A stretch of DNA of 64,000 nt from Pedobacter yonginensis (GTDB lineage: Bacteria; Bacteroidota; Bacteroidia; Sphingobacteriales; Sphingobacteriaceae): contig NZ_QGNZ01000004.1 of the NCBI RefSeq assembly GCF_003173595.1, forward strand, positions 62,001-126,000. Reading direction: 5' to 3'. Position numbers and translations under genes: made by a program. The notes under the pieces are model-generated. The model did not search any database, was not told the origin of the DNA, and saw nothing but the letters and a program-made list of their open reading frames with translations. Shown one piece after another: positions 9,951 to 19,331 of this stretch (its first letter is position 1; the number at the start of each line of letters is the position of its first letter).

Positions 9951-10025
9951 AAAAAAACTGGTCCCTGAATTCATTTGTGCATTTGAAAACCCTACCTATT
10001 TTGAACAGTCATTTTCTTCCTATTA

Positions 10026-10337
10026 GACAAAGTGCTGCACAAAGAATTTAGACTATTTAATAACGGATTTATGGGAGGTTCTGGTGTTACAGATATAGAT
10101 TAGCAAAAATATTTAAAAAACATTAAAGAAGGCATTTTTGGCGGATTATCAAGAACATTGCAGATTGAAAGTATTGATGATAATAACACTATTGCCTTGA
10201 TTAAAATCCGTTTGGAAAATGCTGAAAATTATTTTGTGTCTTATAACTCTTTGGTTTTGGATGTTAATAATGAATGGATGATTATTAGCAACGTTGCCTT
10301 AGTAGCTGCTAAAAATTTGAGTCCAACAAATCGCTAA
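10026..10337 (+). pseudogene. Broken NTF2/SnoaL-like or lumazine-binding-like small protein
   Basis: A continuous reading frame is interrupted by one in-frame TAG at 10101. Before it: DKVLHKEFRLFNNGFMGG; after it: QKYLKNIKEGIFGGLSRT and then SLVLDVNNEWMIISNVALV, ending at TAA 10335. The order (LHxDF near the start, a W-x-I-x-S strand at the end) is that of the NTF2-like fold. There is no obvious start codon. It is most likely a dead gene of that superfamily. Confidence 0.55.
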
Positions 10338-10353
10338 TCACAATTTGTAAAAT

Positions 10354-10809
10354 ATGGAAGAACAGATAGCATATGATACATTTCAAATGGAAGATTCTGA
10401 ACCACTACTCAAAATGGGAATCAAACTTTGGAAGGACTACACAGAACCTGAATTAAAAAAACAGCTACAAAATGTTTTTTTATCAGATAATCAGAGAATT
10501 TTACTTGCAAAAAATCCTAAAGGAATAGCAGTCGGATTCTCAATCTTTTCTATCAGGCAGGACTATGTGGAAGGAGCGGAAAAAACGCCAACAGGATATT
10601 TAGAAGGAATATATGTTGAACCGGAATTTCGCAAGAAAGGGATTGCTAAAAAATTCCTACAAATAGGAGAGGAATGGTTGAAAGTCAACAATTGCACCCA
10701 AATTGGCTCCGACACCTGGCTAAATGATAAAGAATCTCGAAAATTTCATAAAAAAATAGGGTTTTTGGAAGAAGATGAGTTAGTGCATTTTTTGAAAAAA
10801 ATAACATAA
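10354..10809 (+). CDS. GNAT-family N-acetyltransferase, AAC(6')-like
   Basis: 151 residues covering a complete GNAT fold. The acetyl-CoA binding segment is at about residues 88-105 (YLEGIYVEPEFRKKGIAKKF, with the R/Q-x-x-G-x-A loop). It is followed by SDTWLNDKESRKFHKKIGF and a final VHFLKK strand. This layout, with LEGxxVEP and SDTxLxNxxSxxxH, resembles aminoglycoside 6'-N-acetyltransferases of the AAC(6')-I type, though many such relatives are not resistance genes. It is intact in an otherwise decayed region. It starts 16 bases after the broken NTF2-like gene. Confidence 0.8.
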   Translation: MEEQIAYDTFQMEDSEPLLKMGIKLWKDYTEPELKKQLQNVFLSDNQRILLAKNPKGIAVGFSIFSIRQDYVEGAEKTPTGYLEGIYVEPEFRKKGIAKKFLQIGEEWLKVNNCTQIGSDTWLNDKESRKFHKKIGFLEEDELVHFLKKIT

Positions 10810-10848
10810 AAACGAACAACATACCATTAGTATAAAAAATAGGTCTGG

Positions 10849-11150
10849 ATTGACAACTTCAAATCTAGGTTTAAAACTCAAGAAGTTCCAAAAATTACTT
10901 TTAGACATTTGTTGAGCCATAGGTCAGGTCTGCTTCAGTAAGCTCCGCTTGGAAACAATTATGATACGGCACAATATTCGTTTGAGAACATATCAAAAGC
11001 ATGAATGAAACATGGTTAAGGTTTCCGGTAGGTGGATTTTACAGTTACTCCAACATGGGTATGGATCTTGTTGGCTACGTGCTTTCTAGGCAATCCCACT
11101 TAACCTTTCCGGATTATATGAAAAAAAAACTGCTTCCAAATCTCCGGTAG
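10849..11150 (+). pseudogene. Broken class C beta-lactamase-like hydrolase fragment
   Basis: The first part reads ITFRHLLSHRSGL and stops. In another frame the homology resumes as NETWLRFPVGGFYSYSNMGM, then DLVGYVLSRQ and PDYMKKKLL, ending in TAG at 11148. The Y-S-N motif is that of serine beta-lactamase-like hydrolases. The S-x-x-K portion and the C-terminal half are missing. It is not a copy of the intact hydrolase at 8201 by eye. Confidence 0.7.
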
Positions 11151-11560
11151 GCAGGAAGTGTATAAATTGATCGATTCCGCAAATCATACATTAGTATTTG
11201 AATGTGACAACATCTATAACGATGGCAAAACCATCCGGTCACAAAGAATCTTAAACATCCGTGTGACCGAAATGACCTATCAATTGAATATGAGTACCCA
11301 TCAAGCCAAAGAATCCCAAAACCACTTATCAGCTCATCTGGTCAAGTTAAACATATACTGTTTTAGCCAAATCCGTATTTTTTTTAAGAGAGGCAAATGG
11401 GAAAGAAACTGAGCTGCTTGATCAGGTTTTCTTCAGGAACAAAAATAAGCATGTCTCTAATTTTTGCCAAACTGAATAAAAATGAATCTTAGCTTACAAT
11501 ATAAAGATCGCTGATTGGCATATATGACGATCTTGTTTTTAAGCTTCATCAGCCATATCA
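11151..11560 (+). other. Degenerate stretch with one short open frame
   Basis: An 84-codon frame from a GTG at 11158 reads protein-like in its first 45 codons (VYKLIDSANHTLVFECDN) and then becomes low quality. It could be the tail of another decayed gene. No family recognised and no regulatory signal seen. Confidence 0.25.
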
Positions 11561-11579
11561 AATCCCAGTGTGTCGAGAT

Positions 11580-11880
11580 AAACGCTGAAAATTGCACGAA
11601 ATGCATCATTTTGGCAGAGCAATCTGCCAATAGAATTGCAATTTTAGATTTGGAAAAAGAGCAATTGTATGGCAATGGTTTCCTGCTTGCAATTGAAGTA
11701 CATCACTTGAAATGATCCCGAAATCCAAACGAAATAAAATCTGTGTTTGGTGGTAAGTATATCTTAAACTGCATCAGGCGGAACGGTTACTTTAATTAGG
11801 ATTGCAGACAAAAATAGTAAGGTTTATGCTTTCGTAGAAGGTAAATGGAGAATCCAATTGATTTGACACCGTTATGCCAG
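11580..11880 (+). pseudogene. Decayed gene resembling DUF6528-type beta-propeller proteins
   Basis: Pieces of one protein appear in successive frames: KCIILAEQSANRIAILDLEK, then SRNPNEIKSVFGGKYIL, then ASGGTVTLIRIADKNSKVYAF. This order (EQxxNRIxVLD, NPxxxKxVxGGxxxL, TASGGxVALIRxxDKK) matches what I remember of the DUF6528 / six-bladed propeller proteins of Bacteroidota. At least two frameshifts and several stops separate the pieces. No start or end can be set. The family name is from memory. Confidence 0.45.
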
Positions 11881-12410
11881 ATTAATAATAGCAAAATAAA
11901 TAATGGTTTAATACAAATTTTAGTTCCGGCAAGATGGGGTCAACCTCCTGCGGTTTGTTCGCGAATCTGCTTAGTAGCTCTAGAACGCCATACAGGAACT
12001 TTTTAATTCCCCATGAACAGCGTAACGGTTCAAACTCAAAAGATGCTCTTGACAATAAAGGGGAGGTTATCAGGAGTTTAGAAACATGATTACGGTTATT
12101 TTCTTCGAACTTACTAATCATTGGGTATCACCATAGTGAGCACCTTTATATATAATCTGTGTTTGCCAATTTGGTCAAAAGACAAAGTACATATGAACTG
12201 CGAAAAAAAACCGAAAAGCAAAGACAGGCGAACCGATTTCCCCAACCCCCAAATCCTGAGGATGAACATTCGTGCGCTCCTCAATTCATTCAAAGATGTA
12301 ATGGCACAAAGTCGCACCGAAAAACGGTAACCCATTGTGACACAGATTTCCGCCGGTGACAGAATCAGCCTATGGATCAAATCAGTATTTTACGGCCACT
12401 CGGGTGTCCC
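11881..12410. other. Intergenic: no recognisable gene
   Basis: Short open frames occur on both strands but none has credible composition or homology that I recognise. This is the junction between the decayed chromosomal region and the mobilisation module, so an element end could lie here. I saw no convincing direct repeat or att core. Confidence 0.4.
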
Positions 12411-12418
12411 GCAAGATG

Positions 12419-12485
12419 TAGAATTGTCCACAATTCTATTCTTGCCGCCCTTGTGGTCGGGGTTTTCCTCGGAACTCGGAAAACC
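12419..12485 (+). other. Candidate origin of transfer (oriT): two adjacent hairpins
   Basis: First, a perfect inverted repeat TAGAATTGT / ACAATTCTA (12419-12427 and 12430-12438) with a 2-base spacer. Second, GGTTTTCC / GGAAAACC (12461-12468 and 12478-12485) with a 9-base loop. Both lie within 95 bases upstream of the relaxosome gene at 12513, which is where oriT sits in Bacteroidota mobilisation modules. The nic site is not identified. Confidence 0.5.
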
Positions 12486-12512
12486 TGAAAAACAGACAAA
12501 GGAGAAAATCAG

Positions 12513-12920
12513 ATGAGTAACAAAACCATAGAAAAACAGCCCCGCCTCACCCATCCGGTCAGGACAAGGGTAACCGAGAAAACACACGAAAAGCTACAGG
12601 AACTTAAAGCGACAAGCAATTGCAGATCCATCGGAGAAGTTGCCCGTAAAATACTTTCGCGGGAAAAAATCCTCTGCTTTTATACCGATACCACTATGAA
12701 CGCGCCGATGGAAGAACTTGCCTCGATCAGAAAAGAACTGAAATCAATCGGGGTAAACATCAACCAGCAGACCAGACATTTCCATACTGCTGAAAGCGAG
12801 CTTCAGCGGTCTTTCCATTTCATGAAAACCTCGGATCTTTATAAGAACGTCGGCGAAAAAGTAGACCGTCTTCTTTTTCTCATCGGTCAGCTTTCCCTGA
12901 AATGGTTGCAAGAATCTTGA
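12513..12920 (+). CDS. mobA: MobA/MobC-like relaxosome accessory protein
   Basis: 135 residues. The N-terminal half (VRTRVTEKTHEKLQELKA, then IGEVARKILSRE) is a ribbon-helix-helix-type DNA-binding region as in relaxosome auxiliary proteins. The C-terminal half (IRKELKSIGVNINQQTRHFH) is the helical segment typical of the Bacteroidota family. It should bind oriT and help load the relaxase. The gene overlaps the relaxase start by 19 bases, implying translational coupling. Nomenclature follows CTnDOT, where mobA, mobB and mobC form one module. Confidence 0.85.
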   Translation: MSNKTIEKQPRLTHPVRTRVTEKTHEKLQELKATSNCRSIGEVARKILSREKILCFYTDTTMNAPMEELASIRKELKSIGVNINQQTRHFHTAESELQRSFHFMKTSDLYKNVGEKVDRLLFLIGQLSLKWLQES

Positions 12921-14188
12921 GCGGTTATAGCATGCGCGGCCTTTTGAATTACAATGAGACGAAGGTAGAATCCGGTGATGCACGCCTGATCATGGCAAAC
13001 CGCTTTGCAGTGGATATAGAACAGCTTGACCCTAGAGCGAAGCTTAAAAGGTTTGAGCGGCTAACGGTATTAAACGGCAGGGCAAAAAGAAATGCATTAC
13101 ACATCATGCTTAACTTTGACAGATCGGATAAGCTCAAAGACGAAAAGCTCACCCAAATCGCAATCAGGTATATGGAGGGAATCGGATTTGGGGAGCAGCC
13201 GTTTCTTGTCTATCGCCACCATGACGTGAGCCATCCGCACATTCATATTGTGACCACAAATATCAGGGAAGACGGTTCAAGGATTGATTTTCATAATCTG
13301 GGAAGGACGCTTTCCGAAGAAAACCGGATGTTGATAGAAAAGGAATTCCAGCTTACCGAATCCAAAGGCCGCGGGCAAAGCTTTGAACCCGGGATAGAAT
13401 CCGCAAAAATTAAAAAGGCTATTTACGGCAAAAGGCCAACCAAACAGTCCATTTATAATATCGTTACGCCGGTTTTGAGAAGTTATGCGTTTACCTCTCT
13501 TGCGGAGTTCAACGCCGTTCTGGCCCAGTTCAATGTTGTGGCCGATAGGGGTGCAGAGGATTCGCTCATGTTTCAGCGTAAAGGTTTGGTTTATTCCATT
13601 ATTGATGAAAAGGGAAAAAGGATCGGCGTACCCATAAAAGCAAGCATGCTGGCAGGAAAACCAATACTCACCGAAATCGAAAAGAAATTCCCGAAAAATA
13701 CCCTGAAAAGAAAAATGTTCAGGGAGCCTTTGAAAAAATCCATTGATGGGATTTTTGGTAAATATCAGCAGTTAAGCAGGGCAACCTTTGAAAAAGAACT
13801 TGCGGATAAGGGAATTGCCACTGTCTTTAAGAAAAACACGCAGGGGCTTATTTACGGAATAACTTTCATTGATCACAAAAGCCGCTGCGTATTCAACGGC
13901 AGTGACCTTGGAAAACCCTATAGCGCCAAGATGCTTTCTGAGCGGCTTTCCCAAAGCGACAGGCAGTTTATTTTGGAGCAGCCAACAGATAGATCAAGAT
14001 ACAATCAAGGCAAATCCGGAACAAATAGCCCTTTCTTGGATGCCCGCAATGAAAGCAGTAAAGAAAGCCTTCCTGGAATTTTATTTGAAAAACCGGTTTT
14101 TGAGCCGGATCCTTTATCGCCCGGTAAAAGAAGGAAAAAGAAAAAACAAAGACGGGGGCAGTCAAATGACAACTCAAGACAAATTTAA
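12902..14188 (+). CDS. mobB: Relaxase / mobilisation nuclease
   Basis: 428 residues. The relaxase core is at residues 1 to ~170. The metal-binding three-His motif is seen as HHDVSHPHIHIV (106-117, His 111, 113 and 115), followed by a downstream N120. The N-terminal segment with Tyr 9 and Tyr 17 probably carries the nicking tyrosine. It would cut one strand at oriT and pilot it through the type IV secretion channel. The C-terminal third is Lys-rich and poorly conserved. It is followed 5 bases later by the coupling protein, completing a three-gene mobilisation operon. Confidence 0.92.
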   Translation: MVARILSGYSMRGLLNYNETKVESGDARLIMANRFAVDIEQLDPRAKLKRFERLTVLNGRAKRNALHIMLNFDRSDKLKDEKLTQIAIRYMEGIGFGEQPFLVYRHHDVSHPHIHIVTTNIREDGSRIDFHNLGRTLSEENRMLIEKEFQLTESKGRGQSFEPGIESAKIKKAIYGKRPTKQSIYNIVTPVLRSYAFTSLAEFNAVLAQFNVVADRGAEDSLMFQRKGLVYSIIDEKGKRIGVPIKASMLAGKPILTEIEKKFPKNTLKRKMFREPLKKSIDGIFGKYQQLSRATFEKELADKGIATVFKKNTQGLIYGITFIDHKSRCVFNGSDLGKPYSAKMLSERLSQSDRQFILEQPTDRSRYNQGKSGTNSPFLDARNESSKESLPGILFEKPVFEPDPLSPGKRRKKKKQRRGQSNDNSRQI

Positions 14189-14193
14189 ATATT

Positions 14194-16242
14194 ATGAATA
14201 CAGGAGAAGACTCGACCGGGCTTAGAAAGATTCTGGACTTAAGCCGGATGATCAGTGTTTTTTTACTCGGGCTGCATTTTTACATCAGCTTCTATACCGT
14301 GTTCTGTATGCTCGGCTGGCGCGCACCCATTACCGATAGGGTCATAGGCCACTTATATGTTATGCCTGTATTTAAAGGCTGGTTCTTGCCAAAGGTGGCC
14401 TCCTTGGTCTTTCTTTTAATATCGCTTCTCGGAGTGAAGGGAAGAAAGGACGAAAAAATAACTGGCAGGAAAATATCCCTTGTAATGTTCGCCGGTTTCC
14501 TATTGTATTTCGGGGCATTGTTGCTTCTTTATATCCCTATTAATACTTTTTTGATCGCCTCTGTGTATATCTTTTGTTCACTCGCTGGCTTCCTTGCCAT
14601 TCTTGCAAGCGGGACCTGGGTTTCCCGCAGGATAAAGAACAGCCTGAAAAAAGACATCTTCAATAGCGAAAACGAAACATTCCCACAGGAAGAAAGACAG
14701 CTGGAAAACGAGTACTCGGTCAATCTTCCTGCAAAATACAGATACAATGGAGAAAATAGAAATAGCTGGATCAATTTTATAAACCTTTTCCGTGGCCTGC
14801 TCGTATCCGGAACGCCCGGCGCCGGTAAATCTTACTTTGTAATTCGCCACGTTATCGAACAGTTGATGAAAAAGGGTTTCTGCATGTTTATATATGATTT
14901 TAAATATGACGACCTTTCCAGGATCGCTTATAATGCGCTTTTGAAAAACTATGATAGGTTTCCCGTTAAGCCAAAGTTTTATGTCATAAATTTTGACGAC
15001 CTGAACCGTACACACAGGTGCAATCCACTGGACCCGGCCGCAATGGAAGATATTACGGATGCTACAGAGGCGAGCAGGACGATAATGATGGGTCTGAACA
15101 GGGACTGGATCAAAAAACAGGGTGATTTTTTTGTCGAAAGCCCGATCAATTTTCTTACCGCCATCATCTGGTATCTAAAAAAGTATAAGGACGGCCGATA
15201 CTGTACTTTGCCCCATGTAATAGAACTTATGCAGGCGGATTATGACCAGTTGTTTAAAGTGCTGCAGACACAGGAAGAAATAAAGGTGCTGATCAATCCG
15301 TTTATCAGCGCCTACCAGAATAAAGCCATGGCCCAGCTGGAGGGACAGATTGCCTCAGCCAAAATCGGACTGGCCAGGCTTTCCTCACCACAGCTTTATT
15401 ATGTTCTTAGCGGCAATGATTTTACGCTGGACGTAAACAATCCGGATGAGCCAAAGATTATTTGCATTGGAAACAATCCACAAAAGCTTCAGGTTTACGG
15501 TGCGGTTCTTTCGCTCTACATTTCGAGAATGATCAAGCTCGTGAACAGGAAAGGCCAGCAAAAAAGCGCCCTAATATTCGATGAATTTCCGACCATATAT
15601 TTTAACAACATGGACAGCGTAATCGCAACCGCCAGATCAAACAAGGTGGCCAACATACTTTCGGTTCAGGACTTCAGCCAGTTAAAGAAGGACTACGGCT
15701 CCGAGCAGGCCGATGTAATTACCGGGATTATCGGCAATATCATATCGGGTCAGGTAACCGGTGCAACGGCAAAAAACCTGTCAGAAACATTTGGCAAGAT
15801 CATGCAGGACAGGCAGAGCAAAAGCATCAACAGCAATGATATTTCTATTTCGCAAAGCACACAGCTCGACTATGCCATTCCAGCATCCAAGATATCCACG
15901 TTATCCTCCGGCGAATTTGTTGGGCTGGTTGCCGACAATCCTGAAGAGCAGATTAGACTGAAAATGTTTCATGCCGAAATACAGAATGACCATTCCAAGA
16001 TGGCAGAGGAGGAAAAAGCATTCAAACAGATTCCCTTGGTGAAACAGGTATCCCTTGAAGAAGTTAAGGCAAATTATGATCAGATCAAGATGCAGGTCTC
16101 CCAGCTTATTGAAGATGAACTTGGGAAAATAAATGCAATGTCCGAATCAAGGGAAAATTCGGACACAAATAGATCGGGAAAAAAACACAAAGAAAAAAAA
16201 GGAAATAGAAATGCAGACTCTGTAAAGTCTGTTTCCATGTAG
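14194..16242 (+). CDS. mobC: VirD4/TraG-type coupling protein (T4CP)
   Basis: 682 residues. About four membrane helices in the first 140 residues anchor it. The ATPase domain has the Walker A motif GTPGAGKS at 206-213 and a Walker B at ALIFDEFPT (Asp 463, Glu 464). The segment STARSNKV-like (here IATARSNKVANILSVQDFSQ) is conserved in coupling proteins. The tail is charged and low in complexity. It delivers the relaxase-DNA complex to the mating channel. The tra genes it should work with are 32 kb away at 48.7-61.3 kb. Confidence 0.93.
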   Translation: MNTGEDSTGLRKILDLSRMISVFLLGLHFYISFYTVFCMLGWRAPITDRVIGHLYVMPVFKGWFLPKVASLVFLLISLLGVKGRKDEKITGRKISLVMFAGFLLYFGALLLLYIPINTFLIASVYIFCSLAGFLAILASGTWVSRRIKNSLKKDIFNSENETFPQEERQLENEYSVNLPAKYRYNGENRNSWINFINLFRGLLVSGTPGAGKSYFVIRHVIEQLMKKGFCMFIYDFKYDDLSRIAYNALLKNYDRFPVKPKFYVINFDDLNRTHRCNPLDPAAMEDITDATEASRTIMMGLNRDWIKKQGDFFVESPINFLTAIIWYLKKYKDGRYCTLPHVIELMQADYDQLFKVLQTQEEIKVLINPFISAYQNKAMAQLEGQIASAKIGLARLSSPQLYYVLSGNDFTLDVNNPDEPKIICIGNNPQKLQVYGAVLSLYISRMIKLVNRKGQQKSALIFDEFPTIYFNNMDSVIATARSNKVANILSVQDFSQLKKDYGSEQADVITGIIGNIISGQVTGATAKNLSETFGKIMQDRQSKSINSNDISISQSTQLDYAIPASKISTLSSGEFVGLVADNPEEQIRLKMFHAEIQNDHSKMAEEEKAFKQIPLVKQVSLEEVKANYDQIKMQVSQLIEDELGKINAMSESRENSDTNRSGKKHKEKKGNRNADSVKSVSM

Positions 16243-16783
16243 AGATCAAAACTCTATTCCTGCTTTTGAAATTACCTTATAATTTCCCTTCAAAGATTTA
16301 TCGGACTACAATAGTAAAAAGTAGAGAGATTTTCTAGACCTGACATCCGATATCGAATGCACTGGTCTTTATGTTTACATTCGCCTGTAGCAAGAGTGAG
16401 GTCAGTGTTATGCCGGGGAATCCGGTGATTGGAATTGTCATCGGGTTTTCCCTAAATGTCGGAACATCTTAATAGGCTAATGATCGGATTTTTGAAAAGA
16501 TTTTTTTGTTTTTTTATAAGGTCTGATAGGTTTGATCTCTTTTTTTAAAGTGGATATACAAAGAAATTTATCAGCATTTAGTTGTTTAACTACAGCTAAA
16601 AATCTTTCGTCACGGCTGGAGTTCCTTTTGACAAGGATAATGTGGTTTATGACCCTTTTGACAAAGTCATAACCTGTTAATGCTATTTTCGCCCAAAGAT
16701 TTCCGGAAAATATCTTTAAAAACTATTTGACGTACAATTGCTTTCATAGCATATTGTCGCCCTTATCAATAACAAACTAAAAA
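16243..16783. other. Intergenic, 541 bases, with a small lipoprotein-like remnant
   Basis: A 33-codon frame from ATG 16371 to TAA 16472 starts with MFTFACSKSEVSV, which resembles the lipobox region of a lipoprotein, but it is too short to be a full gene. The rest is AT-rich. TTTGAC-like elements near 16628, 16650 and 16728 could include the promoter of the lipoprotein gene at 16784, but no box pair is clear. Confidence 0.35.
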
Positions 16784-18223
16784 ATGACATTAAACAATCT
16801 AAAAACACAACTCTCTTTCTCTTTATTTATTTTACTGACATTAGGCTCGATACTTACCGGATGTAAAAAGGAAATAAAAAATAAACTTGAGATTCCCGTA
16901 ACCAAATCAAAGATATTTGCGGACAAAAAAGAAGCAATGGCATACGTCAATGCGCAGCTAAAAATATATGCCATTGCTTTTGCAGAAATTTCCAAAAACC
17001 CGGAAATAAAGGCTCTTGTACATGATGAGGTCGCAAAAAGATTTGACGGCGACGATAATGTGCTGATCAAAACCCTGTTCGCACGGGCAGAAAGCAAAGG
17101 GATAGACCTAAAAGGCATGTTTAGGTCTTCCCTCAAAAAAAATAAAATAAATTCTTCGGTTGAAGATTTGCTGACATCATTGAACAACCTGCAATTGATA
17201 TCCGACAAAAGCAAAAAGAAAACAAATATCTATCCCCAGATTTATATTCCCAATTTTGAACGGATTTTGGTCAGGCCTGATGTCACCTCCAAAGTACAAA
17301 ATAAGAATCTGGGAGAAGTTACATCTTCCGCTCTAAAGGACAAGGTTGTAGCGACACTTCCTATGGATCCGATAGACCCTAATGCCCCTGTCTATGACAA
17401 TCCGATAATGGTGCCCTATGATGGTGATGAAAGTTATATTCCTCCCTATTATTATGGCTACACTTTCCAAAACAATGGGCTATTTATCGATAATATCGAA
17501 GTGACCGAAACAATGGCCGATAACCACGAGGTTTGGGCAATTACGCCGAACGAAAGCGGGCTGGAAGGAGTGCCTGGAGAAGTAATGGGCGTAACCCCTC
17601 CCACTCCAAATGAAGCTACTCAGCTAGCCTACATTCAATACATGGCGATCCGGGACCATAAAGAATCCTGGATCAAAGGCGCCAGCGATGTTTTCATGTC
17701 TTGGACAATGAGCTGGGAAGACGGCCTCAGGCCAGCTACTGGAACATACTCTGCAACTCAGCTTGAACTCAAATGGACAGAATTCGATGGGGGTTATCCC
17801 TATACCTATTCAACCGATGAAATGTCTATGGGTAAATTTACAAGAAGAGAGGTTAGACGTGGTAAGGAATTAGAGATCAATATGCCATACCTGGTCATTG
17901 GCCATCCCCAGGCCTGGGTTACAGATGCCTGGGTTTATAATAACATCAGGGAATGGTTTCCGAGCAAGGGGACACACATTTATTACGTGATCTATGAACG
18001 GGATGCGTGGGTGGATTATTTTGAGGACGTGCCTCTCCACCAGCCGCTGAATGTCACCAAAAAAATTGTTTCAGTTCCCGTATATTCGAATAATTCAATA
18101 TATTGCTCCGGTAATATAAGGATTGCCGCAATCGGTACGATGATGCCGCAAAATAACAATATAACGCATAGAACCTACGTGAACATTCCCGAAATCGCAT
18201 TTACCGCCTACAGTAAACCCTAA
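16784..18223 (+). CDS. Large hypothetical surface lipoprotein
   Basis: 479 residues. The lipoprotein signal has lipobox LTGC with Cys 27, followed by Lys-Lys-Glu, so export to the outer membrane is likely. Residues ~40-150 are helical and charged. From residue ~190 the sequence is Pro- and aromatic-rich (PYDGDESYIPPYYYGY) with several Trp pairs. I do not recognise a domain. The next gene, a small outer-membrane barrel, starts one base after the stop, so the pair is certainly co-expressed and may form a surface complex. It lies just downstream of the mob operon on the same strand. Confidence 0.85.
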   Translation: MTLNNLKTQLSFSLFILLTLGSILTGCKKEIKNKLEIPVTKSKIFADKKEAMAYVNAQLKIYAIAFAEISKNPEIKALVHDEVAKRFDGDDNVLIKTLFARAESKGIDLKGMFRSSLKKNKINSSVEDLLTSLNNLQLISDKSKKKTNIYPQIYIPNFERILVRPDVTSKVQNKNLGEVTSSALKDKVVATLPMDPIDPNAPVYDNPIMVPYDGDESYIPPYYYGYTFQNNGLFIDNIEVTETMADNHEVWAITPNESGLEGVPGEVMGVTPPTPNEATQLAYIQYMAIRDHKESWIKGASDVFMSWTMSWEDGLRPATGTYSATQLELKWTEFDGGYPYTYSTDEMSMGKFTRREVRRGKELEINMPYLVIGHPQAWVTDAWVYNNIREWFPSKGTHIYYVIYERDAWVDYFEDVPLHQPLNVTKKIVSVPVYSNNSIYCSGNIRIAAIGTMMPQNNNITHRTYVNIPEIAFTAYSKP

Positions 18224-18224
18224 T

Positions 18225-18776
18225 ATGAAAATTCTAAAATCTATCTTTTTCCTTTTATTTGTTCTTGTCCATATTTCCAGCGCTCAGAAAAAAAACTCCG
18301 TTTATGTTGAGCTTGGAGGAAATGCAGTATTCTATTCCTTCAACTATGACAGGATTATCCAATTGTCAGAGAAGCTTAAGATTGCCCCAAGGGTAGGCCT
18401 CATGTATCTGCCGTTGTCGGATATTAAAAGCAACAAAACATATGGCGATTTCAATATTCCGTTAGAACTCAACCTACTTTATGCAAAAAACAGTGAAAGT
18501 AAAAATTTTGGGGAATTTGGTGTTGGGTTAAATCTGATCAGTATGAAAAATGGTTATACAATAGGCCCCGCTGACGAGGTTGTAAGAAACAATTCTAAGC
18601 TGGCTAGAGTTACTACGTTTAGAGCGGGATTCAGACATCAAAAACCCCAAGGCGGTCTTATGTACAGGATAGGATTGCTTGTACCCATATTGCAGGATGA
18701 GTTTTCCGAAAAGAGGGTAGGTGATGATATTTTTTACCGTCTTTATGGCGGTCTTAGTCTCGGGTGGACATTTTAA
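18225..18776 (+). CDS. Small outer-membrane beta-barrel-like protein
   Basis: 183 residues. A signal peptide ends at SSAQ (about residue 20). The mature part is a series of amphipathic strands ending in LYGGLSLGWTF, where the terminal aromatic is the usual barrel signal. The size fits an eight-stranded barrel. It is co-transcribed with the upstream lipoprotein (one-base gap) and followed by a very strong terminator. Specific function unknown. Confidence 0.8.
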   Translation: MKILKSIFFLLFVLVHISSAQKKNSVYVELGGNAVFYSFNYDRIIQLSEKLKIAPRVGLMYLPLSDIKSNKTYGDFNIPLELNLLYAKNSESKNFGEFGVGLNLISMKNGYTIGPADEVVRNNSKLARVTTFRAGFRHQKPQGGLMYRIGLLVPILQDEFSEKRVGDDIFYRLYGGLSLGWTF

Positions 18777-18792
18777 ATCCAGAAAACCACAG

Positions 18793-18826
18793 TGCCCGAA
18801 CGAATAAAACGTTCGGGCATTTTTTT
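18793..18826 (+). terminator. Strong Rho-independent terminator
   Basis: Perfect 10-bp stem (TGCCCGAACG with CGTTCGGGCA), 7-base loop and seven T residues. It ends the lipoprotein/outer-membrane protein operon. Confidence 0.95.
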
Positions 18827-18955
18827 GAACATTGAAATCGTGGAATAATTTTGTATCAGCCAGATTGATCAACATTTTAATGTGCATGTCAGATACCCGA
18901 TAACCTGCATATATCCTGAATCAAAGTTTCGTCAGAATCCTTATTGCGATCTTGA

Positions 18956-19225
18956 TTATTCCGTAGGCTCAAAGTACATCATATTGTTTTCCTTGTACCA
19001 GAAATTTAATGCACCGTACTGTTCGTGCTCAAAACAGATCTTCTTTAATCTGGGGTAACCGGCTTCTTTTAATATTCCAACAAGAGTATTTCTGCGTTTC
19101 ATTAGGCTGCGGGTAGATCTGGAGATTTCCTTTTCCAGTTGTTTAATAGCTAAGTGTTCATCTATTTTGGCCTGTAACTGAACAGAAGTGATTTCGTCCG
19201 TTTTTTTTAGTTTGCGATAAACCAA
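18956..19225 (-). CDS. Small hypothetical protein, possibly 5'-truncated
   Basis: 89 residues if it starts at a TTG (19225). The frame stays open with protein-like sequence (ALRFKSITELKTRK) for about 57 bases further upstream to a stop near 19283, with no ATG. So the true start is unclear and the gene may have lost its 5' end. The protein is charged and helical at the N-terminus, with a short C-terminal region containing GALNFWYKENN. No family recognised. It lies downstream of the histidine kinase on the same strand, separated by 107 bases. Confidence 0.5.
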   Translation of the reverse strand: MVYRKLKKTDEITSVQLQAKIDEHLAIKQLEKEISRSTRSLMKRRNTLVGILKEAGYPRLKKICFEHEQYGALNFWYKENNMMYFEPTE

Positions 19226-19331
19226 TTTTCTGGTTTTGAGTTCAGTTATACTTTTGAAGCGCAGTGCTTTTGATGTAAAATTTCAGTAGCTGTTTTTGTA
19301 AATTCATGAGAGGGCATTGAGGAGGTTAATA

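Noticed and set aside
10354-10809. Aminoglycoside resistance claim for the GNAT gene
   Set aside because: The AAC(6')-like pattern is suggestive only; many relatives have other substrates, so no resistance is asserted.
12121-12380. Overlapping short frames on both strands before the mobilisation genes
   Set aside because: Composition is low quality and frames contradict each other; more likely non-coding DNA near oriT.
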